Assembly: GCA_900239685.1 (NCBI GenBank) | Contig: OENT01000124.1 | Location: 124,001 to 188,000, forward strand | Length of the DNA stretch: 64,000 nucleotides | Origin: Rotaria macrura | Lineage: Eukaryota; Rotifera; Eurotatoria; Philodinida; Philodinidae | Direction of reading: 5' to 3' | Shown here: positions 17,623-30,952 of the stretch, one piece after another | How positions within the stretch are numbered: position 1 is the stretch's first letter | Layout of the letters: each line of letters begins with the position of its first letter | Notes under the pieces: model-generated | What the model saw: the letters and a program-made list of their open reading frames with translations, nothing else | What the model was told of the DNA's origin: nothing | The model's database searches: none | Position numbers and translations under genes: made by a program

Positions 17623-18422
17623 CTAAGTTTGTACGTATGAACTGTTAAACTTGACTAAAATGAAGATTGTATTCGTTTTTATGCATACTTCAGAAATTCT
17701 TCGACCACTGAATAAATTAGCATAAATATTTGTTTGTTGATTAACTTGTTTTTTCTTTTCTTCTTGAACAACCGGATCAAACAGGCTTAATGATGATGTT
17801 GTTGCTCTAACATTATTTGCGTTGTTTCGTTCATGACGAATATCTGTTTCTTCAATCTTTTTTCTCATATGTACAAATGGATATGTTCGTGTACAAGTTA
17901 TTTCTATGATATTTCCATCTAACTTATCGATTTTTTCTTTGTAATTTATAAAACGACCATTCGGCCATGTTTTAATTGAGTGTTTGAATTTCATCTTATA
18001 GAAATCAGACGACAATGGATTTGTCGAATGATCCATAAAACTTTCGGCTAGCTCATAATTGATAGTTCGTTTGGGTAATAACAATGATGAATTTCTATGA
18101 CAATGATGATGTCGTCCACCACCACGTCTTGCTCGCTGACGATCAGGTTTTAACTAAAAACATTATATTATTTCGAGTGGAATACAGAACAAAATAGAAG
18201 AAGTACTGCGAGAGAAAGTTGTGTATTATGATTCGATGAACTCGTGAAATGTTGAATAGATTCACGAATTACTTCATCATCGGGGAATCGTAAACCATAA
18301 TCGAATGAATTTTTATGTGAAATAGTTGAACGTTGAGAATGATGATTAGTTGAAGATAAATGTAAATTCAGATTTACATCATGATGTAAACGTTTTAGAG
18401 GATATGGAAGATGATGAGACAT
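17623..18422 (-). CDS. Two-exon gene of unknown function, about 248 aa
   Basis: Exon 1 (18422-18207) starts at an ATG and gives 72 residues (MSHHLPYPLKRLHHDVNLNL) ending LSLA. A 53-bp GT-AG intron follows. Exon 2 (18153-17623) continues in phase for 176 residues plus a stop. The protein is polar and basic, with a histidine/arginine patch at the junction (RQRARRGGGRHHHCH) and a middle part with well-mixed composition (KFKHSIKTWPNGRFINYK, EITCTRTYPFVHM). I see no signal peptide or catalytic motif and do not recognise a family. The in-phase intron and normal codon use argue that it is real. It may have further 5' exons, since TTAG sits directly before the ATG. Confidence 0.6.
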
Positions 18423-19539
18423 CTAAGAAATCTACAAGAAATTTCATATTGATTGAAAACTTCTATCTGCTCTCTCTCTCTCTCTCTCTCTGTGTCATGA
18501 ATTGGCGCTTAAATAGACAACGATTTGTTTCTTTGTGAAATGAAAATGTTATGTGTGCGTTCTATGCAATCGACGAGATCAACATTTTTCCAATGAAAAT
18601 TTATTTATTCGATTTTATCGACGATCAAACGAACACAAAATCGATACGTACATATATATATATATATATATATTCATTTTTTATCATCATAGTCATCGAT
18701 AGACATCTGGAGGAAAACTATTTAAACTTATGGTCAAGATATTAATTATTGTAATATATCACTTCGAACGTCTTGCTGATATCGACTCGATTGTTAATAT
18801 GAAAACCGGGCAGAGAACTAAATACGTTAATTAATAATATTGCGAATAAAGATCATCAAAAGTCGTTGAATTGGGATATGTTACGATGATTCACATCGCC
18901 CAGATAGTTTATAGGAGAATATATTGTTTTTAATTCTTTAGATATAATAGATAATGTGGTGTCATCTGATTGGCAGTTTCGTTTCTAAGTCATTATAAAA
19001 GAGAATTTAAAACTTAGTAGCTATCTTTTTTTATGGGGAACTATTCTTGTAGTGTTGTTTTTGTGCTTGTAATAGTGATATTTAGTGTTCGAAATATCAG
19101 AAGTAACATACATTAATTGCTTCATCGTTATTTACTATGCCTGTATCACAAATATACACATCGATATAGAATGAGTCAATATTCTCATCTTAAAAGACAA
19201 TACTGAGAGCTATTATGCCTCGCTTTCAGCTATACACATCTGTCTTTTTCGCATGAGAAAATAAGAAAATCAACAAGATAGAAAGACAGTAATGATAATT
19301 ATTGTAAGACATTTTCGTGGTTGAATGTCTCAAAATATATGCGATGTATAAAAAATACAGCATTGAATGATAATGAAGATTGTTCTATAAAGGCAACATG
19401 AATAAAATTATTTTCTCTTTCTTTATTATTTCTTTATTATTGTTTAAATTTATCAGACCAAAGTGTAGAAGTATGAATGATTTTCCTTGTTTATGTTGTC
19501 AAATAAATTTATATTTTATTTTTTTATCATCACGTTAAG
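18423..19539. other. Intergenic spacer
   Basis: The spacer holds a CT run at about 18472-18496 and a TA run at 18651-18676. No supported exon was found on either strand. Confidence 0.4.
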
Positions 19540-19920
19540 ATAATGAAATCAATCAACAAGTTGTTCGTGGATCTCATTCAATTAAATCGACTATTACAAT
19601 TAAGAGTGAAGTTCATCAAGAATATTCTGCAGTTCTTGATAAACAACGTCATATAGATCGTATTGAATTTAAAGATCGTTGCAACTCGAACAAACAAATT
19701 GGAGAACAAATTTGTACGCCAATTGAACAACCTTTATTGCAATCATCGACTCTTAATCAAAGTAAATTAAATGAAAAACGTTTACATCTATTGAAAACAT
19801 AATGATTTTGATTTAGTCAAAAAACATTCATTACGAGGAGTTCTCGAACAAAGAGAACATGCAAATCAATTTCTTCATACTTTTTCAAGAAGAAAACGAT
19901 TCTTTTATCTTCTTTTATGA
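19540..19920 (+). pseudogene. Plus-strand coding remnant with one frame change
   Basis: After an AG at 19539 a frame runs for 86 codons (VVRGSHSIKSTITIKSEV to EKRLHLLKT) and stops at 19802. Good coding-like sequence then continues in another frame (DFDLVKKHSLRGVLEQ, HANQFLHTFSRRKRFFY) until a stop at 19918-19920. No intron with GT-AG ends fits between the two. The amino-acid mix is that of a real soluble protein, but I do not recognise it. A decayed gene, or an exon with a sequencing error, would explain it. It is host-like, not transposon-like. Confidence 0.35.
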
Positions 19921-21154
19921 ATTCTTATGTTATTTATAAATCAAGATATGTACATGAATAACTTTGGAAATGAATGCATTTCTACACAAATTATTTCGGA
20001 TGAATTATCTTATAACTGCGATCCTGTGTCCATTGCACGATCAATGTAAATACGTGGTGTTTGAAATACCCGATGAAAAACCTTGTGTATATGTTCAAGT
20101 TTTTGACTACATTTGATATCTTTCTTGCTTTAAGTATTCTTCAAACATTGATTAGCTCGAGTAATAAAGAGCTAAATAAATACTAAATTTTTGTTTCTCA
20201 TATTTCTAGAAGAAATCTAACGAGAGCGATTATTTACATTGGAATTTGATCGTTTCAATTAATTCATGTCTGCGCATCTAGTGATCGAAAAGCTCACTGT
20301 TAGTATGAGAATATTTCGTCACAAGAAGAATTGTCATGATGAGAGAGAAATATCGTTTTGATATTACAATTTTTGCTTGCTTACGAGGACGCTGACTAGA
20401 TTGTAACTTACCGTTTAATTTCATCATGAACCTAGTAGAAGACTTCGGAAAGTCTTAAAGTCTTTTAAAAGAATCTATTCTGAATTATCTTAAATGTTAA
20501 GTTATGATTATTTTAATGCATCGTCAAGATATAATTTTACCTGTTGATATATGTAAAAATGATGCTGAGAAATTTCTGAAATTTCGAATGGAAAATAATA
20601 TTTACTGGTTAAAATAATCACCCTCCAAAAACTAGACGTTTCTTAGAGACATATCAGAAGGTTCGAATTCATCTGATTATGGTTTAACTTGACAGAAAAC
20701 ATTTTGTTCGATCGAAACTATGAAGTATATTCAAGTCTACCAGATTTTCAGATAAAGACTACATTGTAGGTCTCAGTACCATTATTCTTCGAATGTTTCG
20801 CAAGTATCTAAATATCCTTTCGTTTCTAATTTCTGCACTAAGCACATAACTTGAATTAACACAAAATTGTGAACGAAGTCTTGTGGAATACTTCTAGTGT
20901 TCTTAAACGTACTCTCGAAACATCTGATGCGAATTCAAACAATGCATTATAGTTCGGCTGATTGTATCCTTAAGTAACTGATATTCTTGTTCGTGTCACA
21001 TTGAAAATCTGTTGAATGATAACCAAATTAAAATCTAGTTTCCAAATAGACATCTTTTTCCCTACTTGCTAAAAATTTCTTCTTAAGATTCGTGAAAAAA
21101 GAAAACAACACTACTTGGATATGTTATAGAATCATCAAAAACATTGGAAAAGAA

Positions 21155-21580
21155 AACCTTTTTCAGAATGTACACTATACAAACAAGAAGAAGAAAAACA
21201 CCTTTTGTTATCTGTTGGTTTAAACATTCATAAAAGAAACACTTATGAAACACTGGAAAAAGTCACTAAAAGTGAGAATAAACCGTTTGTATATAAAATC
21301 TCAAAGTTGCACCAAAAGAGAAAACAAACAAAATCAAGACGAAAAAAAACCAAATGTCAAAACAAAAGCTATTGGCAGATCAGAGATAATTGCTCATGTA
21401 TTGAAAAGAGTAAGAAACAGCTCTTCTCAAATCGTACTTCTCTCGAAAAAACCCATTGAAAAGTATATAAACGTATTAGGAACAACAAATTATTTAGATA
21501 GACCTAATATGGAAGAGTTCGAGAAGCTTTCATTTCCATTTGAGTCGCTTAAAGAGTTCAATGCATCACGTATTGTGTAA
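21155..21580 (+). pseudogene. Lysine-rich plus-strand coding remnant, unknown
   Basis: Two overlapping plus-strand frames look partly coding. The first runs through KRNTYETLEKVTKSENKPFV. The second takes over near 21330-21350 and ends at 21580 (SEIIAHVLKRVRNSSSQIV, PFESLKEFNASRIV). A frame change inside the A-rich tract would join them into one basic protein. I do not recognise a family. It may belong to the same decayed gene as the remnant at 19540-19920, since strand and spacing fit, but no direct link is visible. Confidence 0.25.
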
Positions 21581-22800
21581 AAAAGAATATTCTTTGCCTA
21601 CAAAATATAAGAACAAGATTTTCATTTTAATTTCAGATTATAAGCAAATCATTAAAGTAACCTAAAGGTCGAAAAGCAGGCGCTGAAAATCGAGTTGCAG
21701 AAACAAAAAAATGTCGAAAATGAGGAGAAGGGAGCGTCTAGGTCTAAGTGTAAGATGGAGATGTGCATGCAGACTTCGTGTGAGCAGTGATTTTGGCTTG
21801 GAATGTAATTGAAGAGAAGGTCTTTATTTCTGTCCACCGAAACACTCCCCCACCCACACCAGACTCATCCATACTGACACAGAAATTCTCAGACTCGTAC
21901 AAGCAATACTTTAACACCACTACAAACAATAAGTGAAATTCAGCTGGTGACACATGAAATACTTCAGGACACATCTGAGATACTAGAAGTAACATGTGAA
22001 TGTCTACAAACAACGCTGCAGTACTGTAGAAACCATCAGAAATGCTAACTGTACAGTTTCCAGAGAATCATTGAACATTTTTAGTGACATGTGAACGTAG
22101 GTCTGCAAAATTTACATTGAATAGATATAATAGAACTAAAATTATCCTAACATAGTACTTCCTGTTTGAAATCGATTAACTCGAATGCCAATAATGGTAA
22201 AACATCAATGTTACTATTTAATGAATATAATACAATACTTCAGCTTTAATGTTCTCCAAAACCTAAGCCTCTATTCAATTCTCTCTAAGCAACTCTCCGG
22301 TGAATCTCTTCCGAGAATCACTGTAGAGTTGAGTAAAGCAAGAGAACATTGGTCATGGAATATGTGTCAGAAGTATAAAGAAAAAAACAAAAACAAAAGA
22401 CGTATAGGTGTTGCCAAAGGATCACTGAGGAGTCAATCCCTGATAGTTTACTATGAATTTTCGGGAGACTAACTGGGAATCCTTCATCAACTCCACCAAT
22501 ATCTATGTTTTATGTTTTCGTTGGATTCTGGACACTTTCGATAGATATGTTATCAAAAATTATTTCATTCTCCGGTTAAATCTCCGGGAATTCGACAAGA
22601 GGACGCAGTGGGAACTCCAATAATCTGCTAGTACTTCCTAATGAGTGTGCTTAGGAAATTTAACTAGAGCTTCGTTCATAGCTACACCAAATCCAAATCT
22701 ACATAATGTCTACACTTACATTACACGCACATCAGATCTTAGTTGAACAGAATTTTGGTGCCAGTACTTCCAAAGTTTTCTTTTGTCCCTTTTTAATCAT
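21581..22800. other. Intergenic spacer downstream of KDM3
   Basis: No conserved exon was found. Open frames here have no motifs. A short segment at about 22290-22620 repeats CTCCGG-type words (CTCTCCGGTGAATC, TCTCCGGTTAAATC), which may be a worn fold-back element, but I could not define its ends. Confidence 0.4.
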
Positions 22801-25800
22801 TTAACAATCTGTCTTTCTACGTTTTCCCTTGCGACCTTTAATCATCTATTCAAAAAATCATACCTGCAATATATCAGCATGATTTGTATGGGTTTTTGAT
22901 AATGATCGAAATTCATTAGCTGTAATTAAACATCGATCCAGATTTTCCGGTGAGACGAAGTCTTCAGCAATTTTTATACATGAGTGTAAATTTTTGACCT
23001 ACAAATATATGATTTATTGAATGTGTAAATAGAAAAGAAAGGTTTCAAAAATAATTGTAACGAAGGCATATCCTTCAGCAGCCGACCTGGCTTTATGCTC
23101 AGACAGAGACTCATTAGAAAAATTGGCACGCTATTACATCTGTGGTTACGTAGTAATATTGAAATCTAGTCAGTTTACAATCATGTTTCCCTGAAATGCC
23201 CGGTTCATCTCTGATATGTTCTAGTAAGAGTTTGCTTGTAAAGATAAAATTCGTTTATTACCTGATGTGGTGCACCACTTGGAATAAACACTGCATCGCC
23301 AAGATATTGTACGATTGGATATGCTTCTACATTACTTAATTGTTTTAATTTTTCTAAATCTTCTCTTTCTAAGTATGCTGTCTGATCATGTATAGAATCG
23401 GAACCAGCAACTTTTCGTTGAGTCTAAGAAATAATAAAGAAAACATGATACAAAATTGTAGCAGACTTAGAAAAAAAACAAGCAAACACACTCGGCCAAT
23501 GTATTCGCGAATCTTTTTTGTGTCATCAGAACGAAATAGATGCCAAAGTGCACCAGGTCGTTCTCCATTTCTTAATCGTTGTAGTTGAGCTTCATCAATA
23601 TTCGATGCAAGTATTTCTGCTTCTACTTCTAAAACAAACAGATCGTTTTCTTATGTGATTCTTAATATAAAAACTTCTATTTTCATAATTACGTCGAATT
23701 TCTTCTTCTCTATCTAAACCATCATCACCGTGACCACCGATTCCAACATAAACAAGAACATTCACAGCATCCGATACGTCAATATGAAGATTAGTTGTTC
23801 CTGCTTTCTTGGATTCTTGACTTGTGAGTTGACCTGGAAAATATTGATATCAATCGAAAACAAGTATGAAAAAGACACATGAGAGTAATAAACTAAAACG
23901 ATAAATAATCAATACATATATAACAGCCTCGACACTATTATAGTGACTCAATCATTTCCCTTTCTCTTGAGAGCAGTTCATTCAAATTAATTATGAATTC
24001 TTTCTTTCTATCGTAATTTATGTTGAAAATTCACCTATAGGGTTATGAACGGACAAAATAAAAACTAATTGTTTCACAATAATATTTGCACAATACAATA
24101 ATACATTGTTATTGTATTTTCTATTTTGTTTGAAAACTTATCGAACTCAAAATATGAATGAGATTCTAGTGCCTTCTCATTCACAACTAGATTCAATGTT
24201 TGTTGATAATATTCAGCCTCAACAATTCCATGAAATAAGCGAAAGACTGCATTCAAATTAATATTTTTCTTTGCAGAGGCTCATATTTAGAAGTTTTCAA
24301 GAAAGGCTTTGATAATCTTTTAATTTAATCTCTGCAATAATAGTTTAGAATACATACGGAAATGAATTAACATATTGATTCTAACTGACTCGAACCAGTA
24401 GCTTTTTAATGATCTCAAATAGAGAGAATAGTGCGAACTAGAAATCTCCTCATCAAAGGTAACTCGAAGAAAACTTTTTAATAGACATTTACTATAAGCA
24501 ATATAAAGCTTTGGTCCAAGGTCAGGTTTAAGTAAACAAGCTGGTAAACGTTCAACAATATTATAAACACCACCATAATACGTGACACCGTTGAATACGT
24601 ACGATCGTCGAGTGTAATCAGCTAAATGTAAAATAAAATCAAGAAATTCAAGAGCACAAACAATTCTGTTCACATACCGAACGGAATATTTGTCATAAGA
24701 TCATGTAAACGTCCTGGAAATACAGATGCAAAATCTTTTTTTGTTGGCCAGTCTTTTAATTTGAGTATACGTGATCTTCCATCATGTTCGTCATCTCTCA
24801 AACGAACTACGTGCCATATATATGATAAAAATAAATTGAATAGATTTTCAATACAACTTACTATTTAAACGTTCAAATCCTTCCCAAAAACGAATCAAAA
24901 TAGCTTCATTAGTTTGTATTGGTGCTAATGTTTCACAATCCCACAATAACGGTGTTTCATGATGATCGATCATGTGTAATTTAAACGAATTCGGATGCCA
25001 AAGTGTTGTAGATAAATTATGATGAACTCGCTTCACTAGTACTGGACAACTGGCTGTCCAAACTTTTCGAAAAAACTTTAATATCAAAACCTAATTATTA
25101 TGAAAAGACGAATTTCTTTTTCTTTTACATACACTGTTTGCATTATCACTGGTCCATTCATTAAACACAGGTAGACGACCATTACAATAAAATTCAATGT
25201 TTGGATCATCATCACAATCGTGAGACGACCAAAACTTTTGTACATCTGACTCATTATCTAATCGTCTCATCTTTAAAGATTTTATAAAAATCGAAAGATT
25301 TTCATGTTTTGATGATTTATTCAATTTGATAGCGTGTTCCATGTTTAATTTTAACAAATAACTGGTACAATCATCACGCAATTTCGTTAAAACTAAACAC
25401 AACGAATAAGTGACATATCATTAGACAAAATTTTCATGTATTAGTACAGAGTTTTTGAAGTACTTTTAAGAACTTGAAAAAAAAACCAGAATTTCGATTC
25501 TTTTTCGAATATGAATTTACAAGCCTTGATTGAGACTGAAATTCTAGACTTATGAATTGATCATTTAAACACATGAAGATTACGTTCGAATTGAAAATAT
25601 CAGCCTTTGGTTGCTGCGATGGTTTCACCTGATTGCATTTATTCTACAACTGTTGATGTTTCATTTTTAAGAATGTAAAACAAAATCGTTCTCCAAGATA
25701 TCATATGAGGATGGAGGATTCGAGATGAACTGTTACGACATTGATGAGCTCAGTATTTTAGTTTTTTTTCTATCGAACTCGCAACAATGATTTATATTGA

Positions 25801-28800
25801 TACAATGTATTTCATCAATAAAACTCCTGATAGAAGACGACACATAACTAATTAATGATCAATAAATGAATCGATTCACAGATTTCTACTACATTATCAA
25901 TTGTATTTTGAACTAACTTTTCTTACTGTAGTCGATGATTGTTGACATATCCAAATATGGATTCATGACACATGAAATTTATCTCAACTCATTATTTTAA
26001 ACTGGCACATACTCTTATATTACTTAAAATTATTAGTACAAGCCTATTATGTGTAAATTTCGATACTATACTAAGTAGTCATTGTATTTTATTTCATTAA
26101 TACTTTGACCCGTTTTACTCAATATACGGTGTATATGTGTGTGAAATGATTTTTTTTCACATCAAACAATTGCATATAAACTCGTCTCAAACCCACATCC
26201 TAATTAAGACAAACTCTCACGTTCCTTTAAACTTCTGAAAAATTCTGACAAACTAAGGATGACTTTTTCTATGATCAGTTATCCATGAAGATGACTTACT
26301 ACAAAACTCAAAGACAAAAGTTCTTCTACTTACTATCCCACGGAATAAATTCTGTTAAACAATATGTATTATCATGAGTGCATATTCGTTTAGATTCTAA
26401 ATCAAAAATTAATATCTTATTCAAATTTTTATCAACATTTTAATTATACTTTTTCGTTTTTCAATATTAATTTGAGACAATGCATTTGAGCACTCGACAC
26501 AAAGCATGTATCCACATTCTTTACACATATAATGATAATTAAAAAGTGTTGTTGAACAGGCATCACAAACTTCTCTCCAACCAGCCATGTATTGTTTACA
26601 ACTGATCGTTTCTATTATTAATGATAAACGTCGTTCGAATTTGCTCTAGTAAAATTATTTTATTTTACTTTCGCTTTGTTTTGATCGTTCAGTTTCTTCA
26701 TGTAAAATCATGAAACAAAAAGTTTTAGCTAGTTGTGTAAATATATAACACGCATTGATTACACTCAATGATGGTTGTCCACCTAATAATATTCAAAGAA
26801 GACAGACTTAGGTTGTTATCTTTTTCACAACAACATCATGGTATAATGTTACCGGAATTTGGGGTAAGAAAATATTTAATATCTCTGGATTCAGTTTTAT
26901 CAACTGTCATGAATCCTTCGACTTCGTATTTGTCATCGCCAAGATGTTTCAATCTAAATCGATATGAAAAAATAGAAATTTTAGTTAGTAGTCTTCAATA
27001 AATTTAGGTGAATAGCACCAAAAATGATGGCAATCATGCAATTTTTTAAACAGAGTGTACAAAGATCAGTTTTATCTGAATACTGAATTTTTGATACTGA
27101 ATAGGAAACCTCGACCTAAATTTGGATTTATCATATCAATGAGATGCAAATGAATTCGATTAGAAAAGGCAAAAGGAATCATTAGATTTTCTACATACAT
27201 ACTCGTCTAAAATTTAATCTATAAAAATATGTATAACAAATAACTGCATAATTACGTCTTAGCTTTTAAATAATGCGAACTGCTAGGCATACTTGTGTAC
27301 TTAGGATCGAGAGAAAATTTTCGAGCAAAAGTAATTTTCCACCTCAGCAAGACATTCAACTCCGAAAGGTCAATCGTACTGCATAAAACACTCAAAAATC
27401 TCATGAGAATCAGCTGAAACTTTCATTACACTCGATTGAAAAGTAATTTGACCTATGAGCATTGATTGAGATCGAAATTTCATCATTCGACCATTTTCTT
27501 TTTATTGTACTGAAGGCTAAATTTTGAATAAACTGACTATTTATAGATTTTTGTTGTAGCGTTTTAATTTATCTGTTGTACAAAATCCTACATTAAAAAT
27601 ATTTTTCACTTTAGAAGTGCATCATTGTGACTAGATTTCCGTATTATTGGAAAGATTGAAATTCAAATCGTATGCAATAGTGTTTGATCCGGTTAATATC
27701 TAGAAATTATGATTAATTCATAAACTAAAATATAAATATTTTAAAGCTCAAATTTCTCATCTTGCTAAATATAGTATTTGATTTCATCCAATGCTCGAAC
27801 ATGGTCATGTTTGGATGATAATTTGTAACATGTACTCAATGGGATTTCTATTTATTTGAACTTCGAAAATTTTCTAATATTTTCATGGTCGAAATGAAAA
27901 TGATAGCTCTTATGGTTAAGGTAGTTCTTTTTCAATTTGACACTGGAGTACCAGGCATTATCCTAGCCATTTTTTTGAATAGAGTTTACTAGACCAGTTC
28001 AAACATGAAAAACTTAATTTCTATTCTTTCAGAAGGTATGTTGAAAGTAATCGCACTATTCCATTTTTGAACATTAGCATTATAGTGCATCAATTAAATC
28101 TAAGATGATGATTAGAAATACTTGAAAACTAAATTCGAAAACAAAAATTACGTTCGACAATGTTGAAATCGACAACTAGCTTGTTGCATGGATAAATCTA
28201 ATGAATTGACTGTTCGACAATCGACACACCGCGATATATCCTTTGGATATGATACACAGAAATGAGTTTGAGTAATAATCACTATGAAAAGAAAAAAAAA
28301 TGAAAGAAAGTGTAAAAGTATCACATAATCCTTTCCAGCCGGATGTTTCCATACGATAACTTTCTTTACTTGCGCTATTCTGGAAACTGCCGCCTGAAAA
28401 GGTTTAAGAAAAGAATTGATAAAAAAAGGATTTACTTGGCATTGATTTTGATTGACGACGTTTTTTCAAGATTTTCTCTGATGACGATGAGTCGAATGTT
28501 CGTTTTTTAATATTTTTTGATGCTTTGAATGAGACTGGTTTTGATACAGATCGCACTGTTCGATTTTCGTTAAATGAATGACTATCCATATCATCATTAG
28601 CTAATAACATACTTTCATTCGTATCTAATGACATCAAATCCTCTGGTTGGTGTGTTAAAAACATTTCATCATAATGGATATCGATTATTCTTTGTATTTG
28701 TATTTGGGGACGTCGGGTCAACACTGGTGAACGACATAGTTGACGAGAGGCTGTTGATATGCTGACAAGTATTTGAAAAGAAAAGCATGTTTTTGTTTAT

Positions 28801-30952
28801 TACTCGTTTTTGTTTTTCTTAGTTTTCGTGTTAGATTCCACCGAATATTCAACTCAGATGACATATATTTCCATACTTGTCCTATTTCAACTAGTTACAC
28901 TTTCATAAAAGAGAAGATGCAAATGTTCAGCCGGTTCTACTACTATATTCTACAGAGTGAAATTTTCCTTCATACAACTGTGATGCGTCATGATTGAGCT
29001 TCAAATCCTACTAGACACCTATATTTGTGATAGAACGAATATGTACTCGTCTTACTTTGCTCTTTAGGATTCTGTTGTCTTGTACATTACTGCTTATAAA
29101 TGAAAGAAAAAAGGAGAAAGAAAAAGAAAATTAATCTCATGATTTACGTGCAGCGAAAGTTTTGTGACATAGTTAAAAAATACTTCGAGTCATTGTTGAT
29201 GATAATGTGAAATTAAGGGTTTAATACTGATGATTTACACGAAAATTGAATCAAACATTTTAATAAACCGATTCATATAGTAAGAATCATTGTAAAATGA
29301 TGATCATTCTTTTTGCAATAGTTTTTACAGAAAAGAACATGACAGGCAATCCATTCATTTGTTTTAACAATGCATACAATTATATTGTAATCTGATTTAT
29401 ATACAAAAATAAAAGAATGTTTCTCACATCACTTTGATCCTTCATACAATCACGTATAGAACATAGATATATGTCTAGGCTTACATATCACCCTAAATAA
29501 CTCATATTTGTATCATTCTTCGAGTCGAAATATGTCTCAAAGTGTAAAACATATGCTCTTCTTTAGCTTTTTAGACAACATAATGCAGGTATTCAGAAAA
29601 TAATAATAACTAGTATGATACTTACTCATTCGAATCGTGTTTGGACATACCATTGCTATCCGAGACATTACAATAGGAACGTCTTGGTCGATATTGTGGA
29701 CTTCTATTATTATGATTTTCATTGATATTATCTTGAGTCGATTGCAGGTTCGATGATGAATCAGTTTCAATGCTTTTCGATGGAGATGTTAAAAAGGTAT
29801 GAATACTAGATGACCGACGCGATTGTTTATTAACGACCGATAAGGACTAAAGATAGACAAGATATTTGAAAATAAAATGAATCTCGCTATCAATATAATT
29901 TAGTAGTATACTTTTTTATCAGCGCTTTCTTTTTTCATTAATATTTCATTGGTATTATCGGCCATCCATAGATTTGGAATCTGTTCAACCCTGATGATGA
30001 AATCTAATATTAGACAAACAGATAGATTAAATACATATTTAGTAATCCTTTCTGTATCAGTGTTCTTTCTTTACTTGAGAGTTCGTACGTAGATATGTAA
30101 TCATCATCTTTTGCATCAGATGTGGAAAGACTATGGTGATTATTTAATAAATCCTTTGAATTCGATTGAGATATAGATTTTGTTTTTTGATTCGAAATAG
30201 ATGCTGCAATTGTTGGTAGAGTATTTAGATTAGAATCAGTTTTTGAACTAGCCGTTGTTCGTGTTAGTTCTGATGAACTTATACTTGACTCTGTAATATT
30301 CAAACTACGACCTATTGTATAATTACTTTTTGTAAAATTCGATGATGAAACGAGTGTTTCATTTGAACGGTTTGAATTATTGTTTTCTAATGTCGGAGAC
30401 ATTCCCATACCTAAATCTGATGAAGTTTTAAATTGATTCGGTACAGATGTATTTGATAATGGTGATGAGCTTTCAATCAGCCGTTGATACAAAGAATTAT
30501 ATGCGTGGAAGTCAATTAAACCAGAAGTTGGTTCTAGTAAATCTGATGTATTAGATGATGATGGCTTTATCGATGTAGTCTTCACTTCAAGAAGTGTATT
30601 ACTGGCACTTCGATGTAAAAGATTTGTCATTTCATCTAATTCAATAAATTAGCTCATCTAAACAACGTCAGAGTTGAAAAAATAATCTCAAGGTGACGAA
30701 TTACTTACATTGTGTACCACTTTTGTTTCGATTTATTTACCATTGAACTGTCTTTTATAACTAGTCAACATAACAGTACAATGGAAAAAAGAGCTCCATC
30801 TACTTTTTTTTTTGAATCGAAATATGTATATGTATGTATGTTATAATCAATCGATAAGATGCACTGGCTAAATTGTAAATCAATAGGATTTTGATACTCA
30901 TGACACCTATCACAACAGAGAGGCCGATATGCTCACCTTTTCTTTTGGACAT
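22801..30952 (-). CDS. KDM3: KDM3/JMJD1-family JmjC histone H3K9 demethylase
   Basis: KDM3 enzymes remove mono- and dimethyl marks from H3K9 using Fe(II) and 2-oxoglutarate. The JmjC part is rebuilt from 25392-25133, 25090-24862, about 24795-24678, 24621-24493, 23833-23693, 23628-23492, 23423-23262, 22998-22864 and 22845-22801. It carries [38 protein letters not shown] (iron ligands H and D), [21 protein letters not shown] (second iron His) and [14 protein letters not shown]. Upstream is the family zinc finger, about 26648-26457 ([28 protein letters not shown]), preceded by about 26970-26840 ([15 protein letters not shown]) and 28276-28140 (RCVDC, QASCRFQ). Ser/Asn-rich N-terminal exons are about 28752-28430, 29848-29632, 29992-29922 and 30645-30035, with an LxxLL-like KGLLN. 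A possible 16-base start exon is at 30952-30937; otherwise the start is the ATG at 30630. I could not phase the junction near 26650-26690. The finger cysteines and iron ligands are all present, so the enzyme looks active. Confidence 0.92.

Noticed and set aside
22185-22472. 95-codon plus-strand frame downstream of KDM3
   Set aside because: No motif, odd composition, and it overlaps CTCCGG repeat-like sequence.
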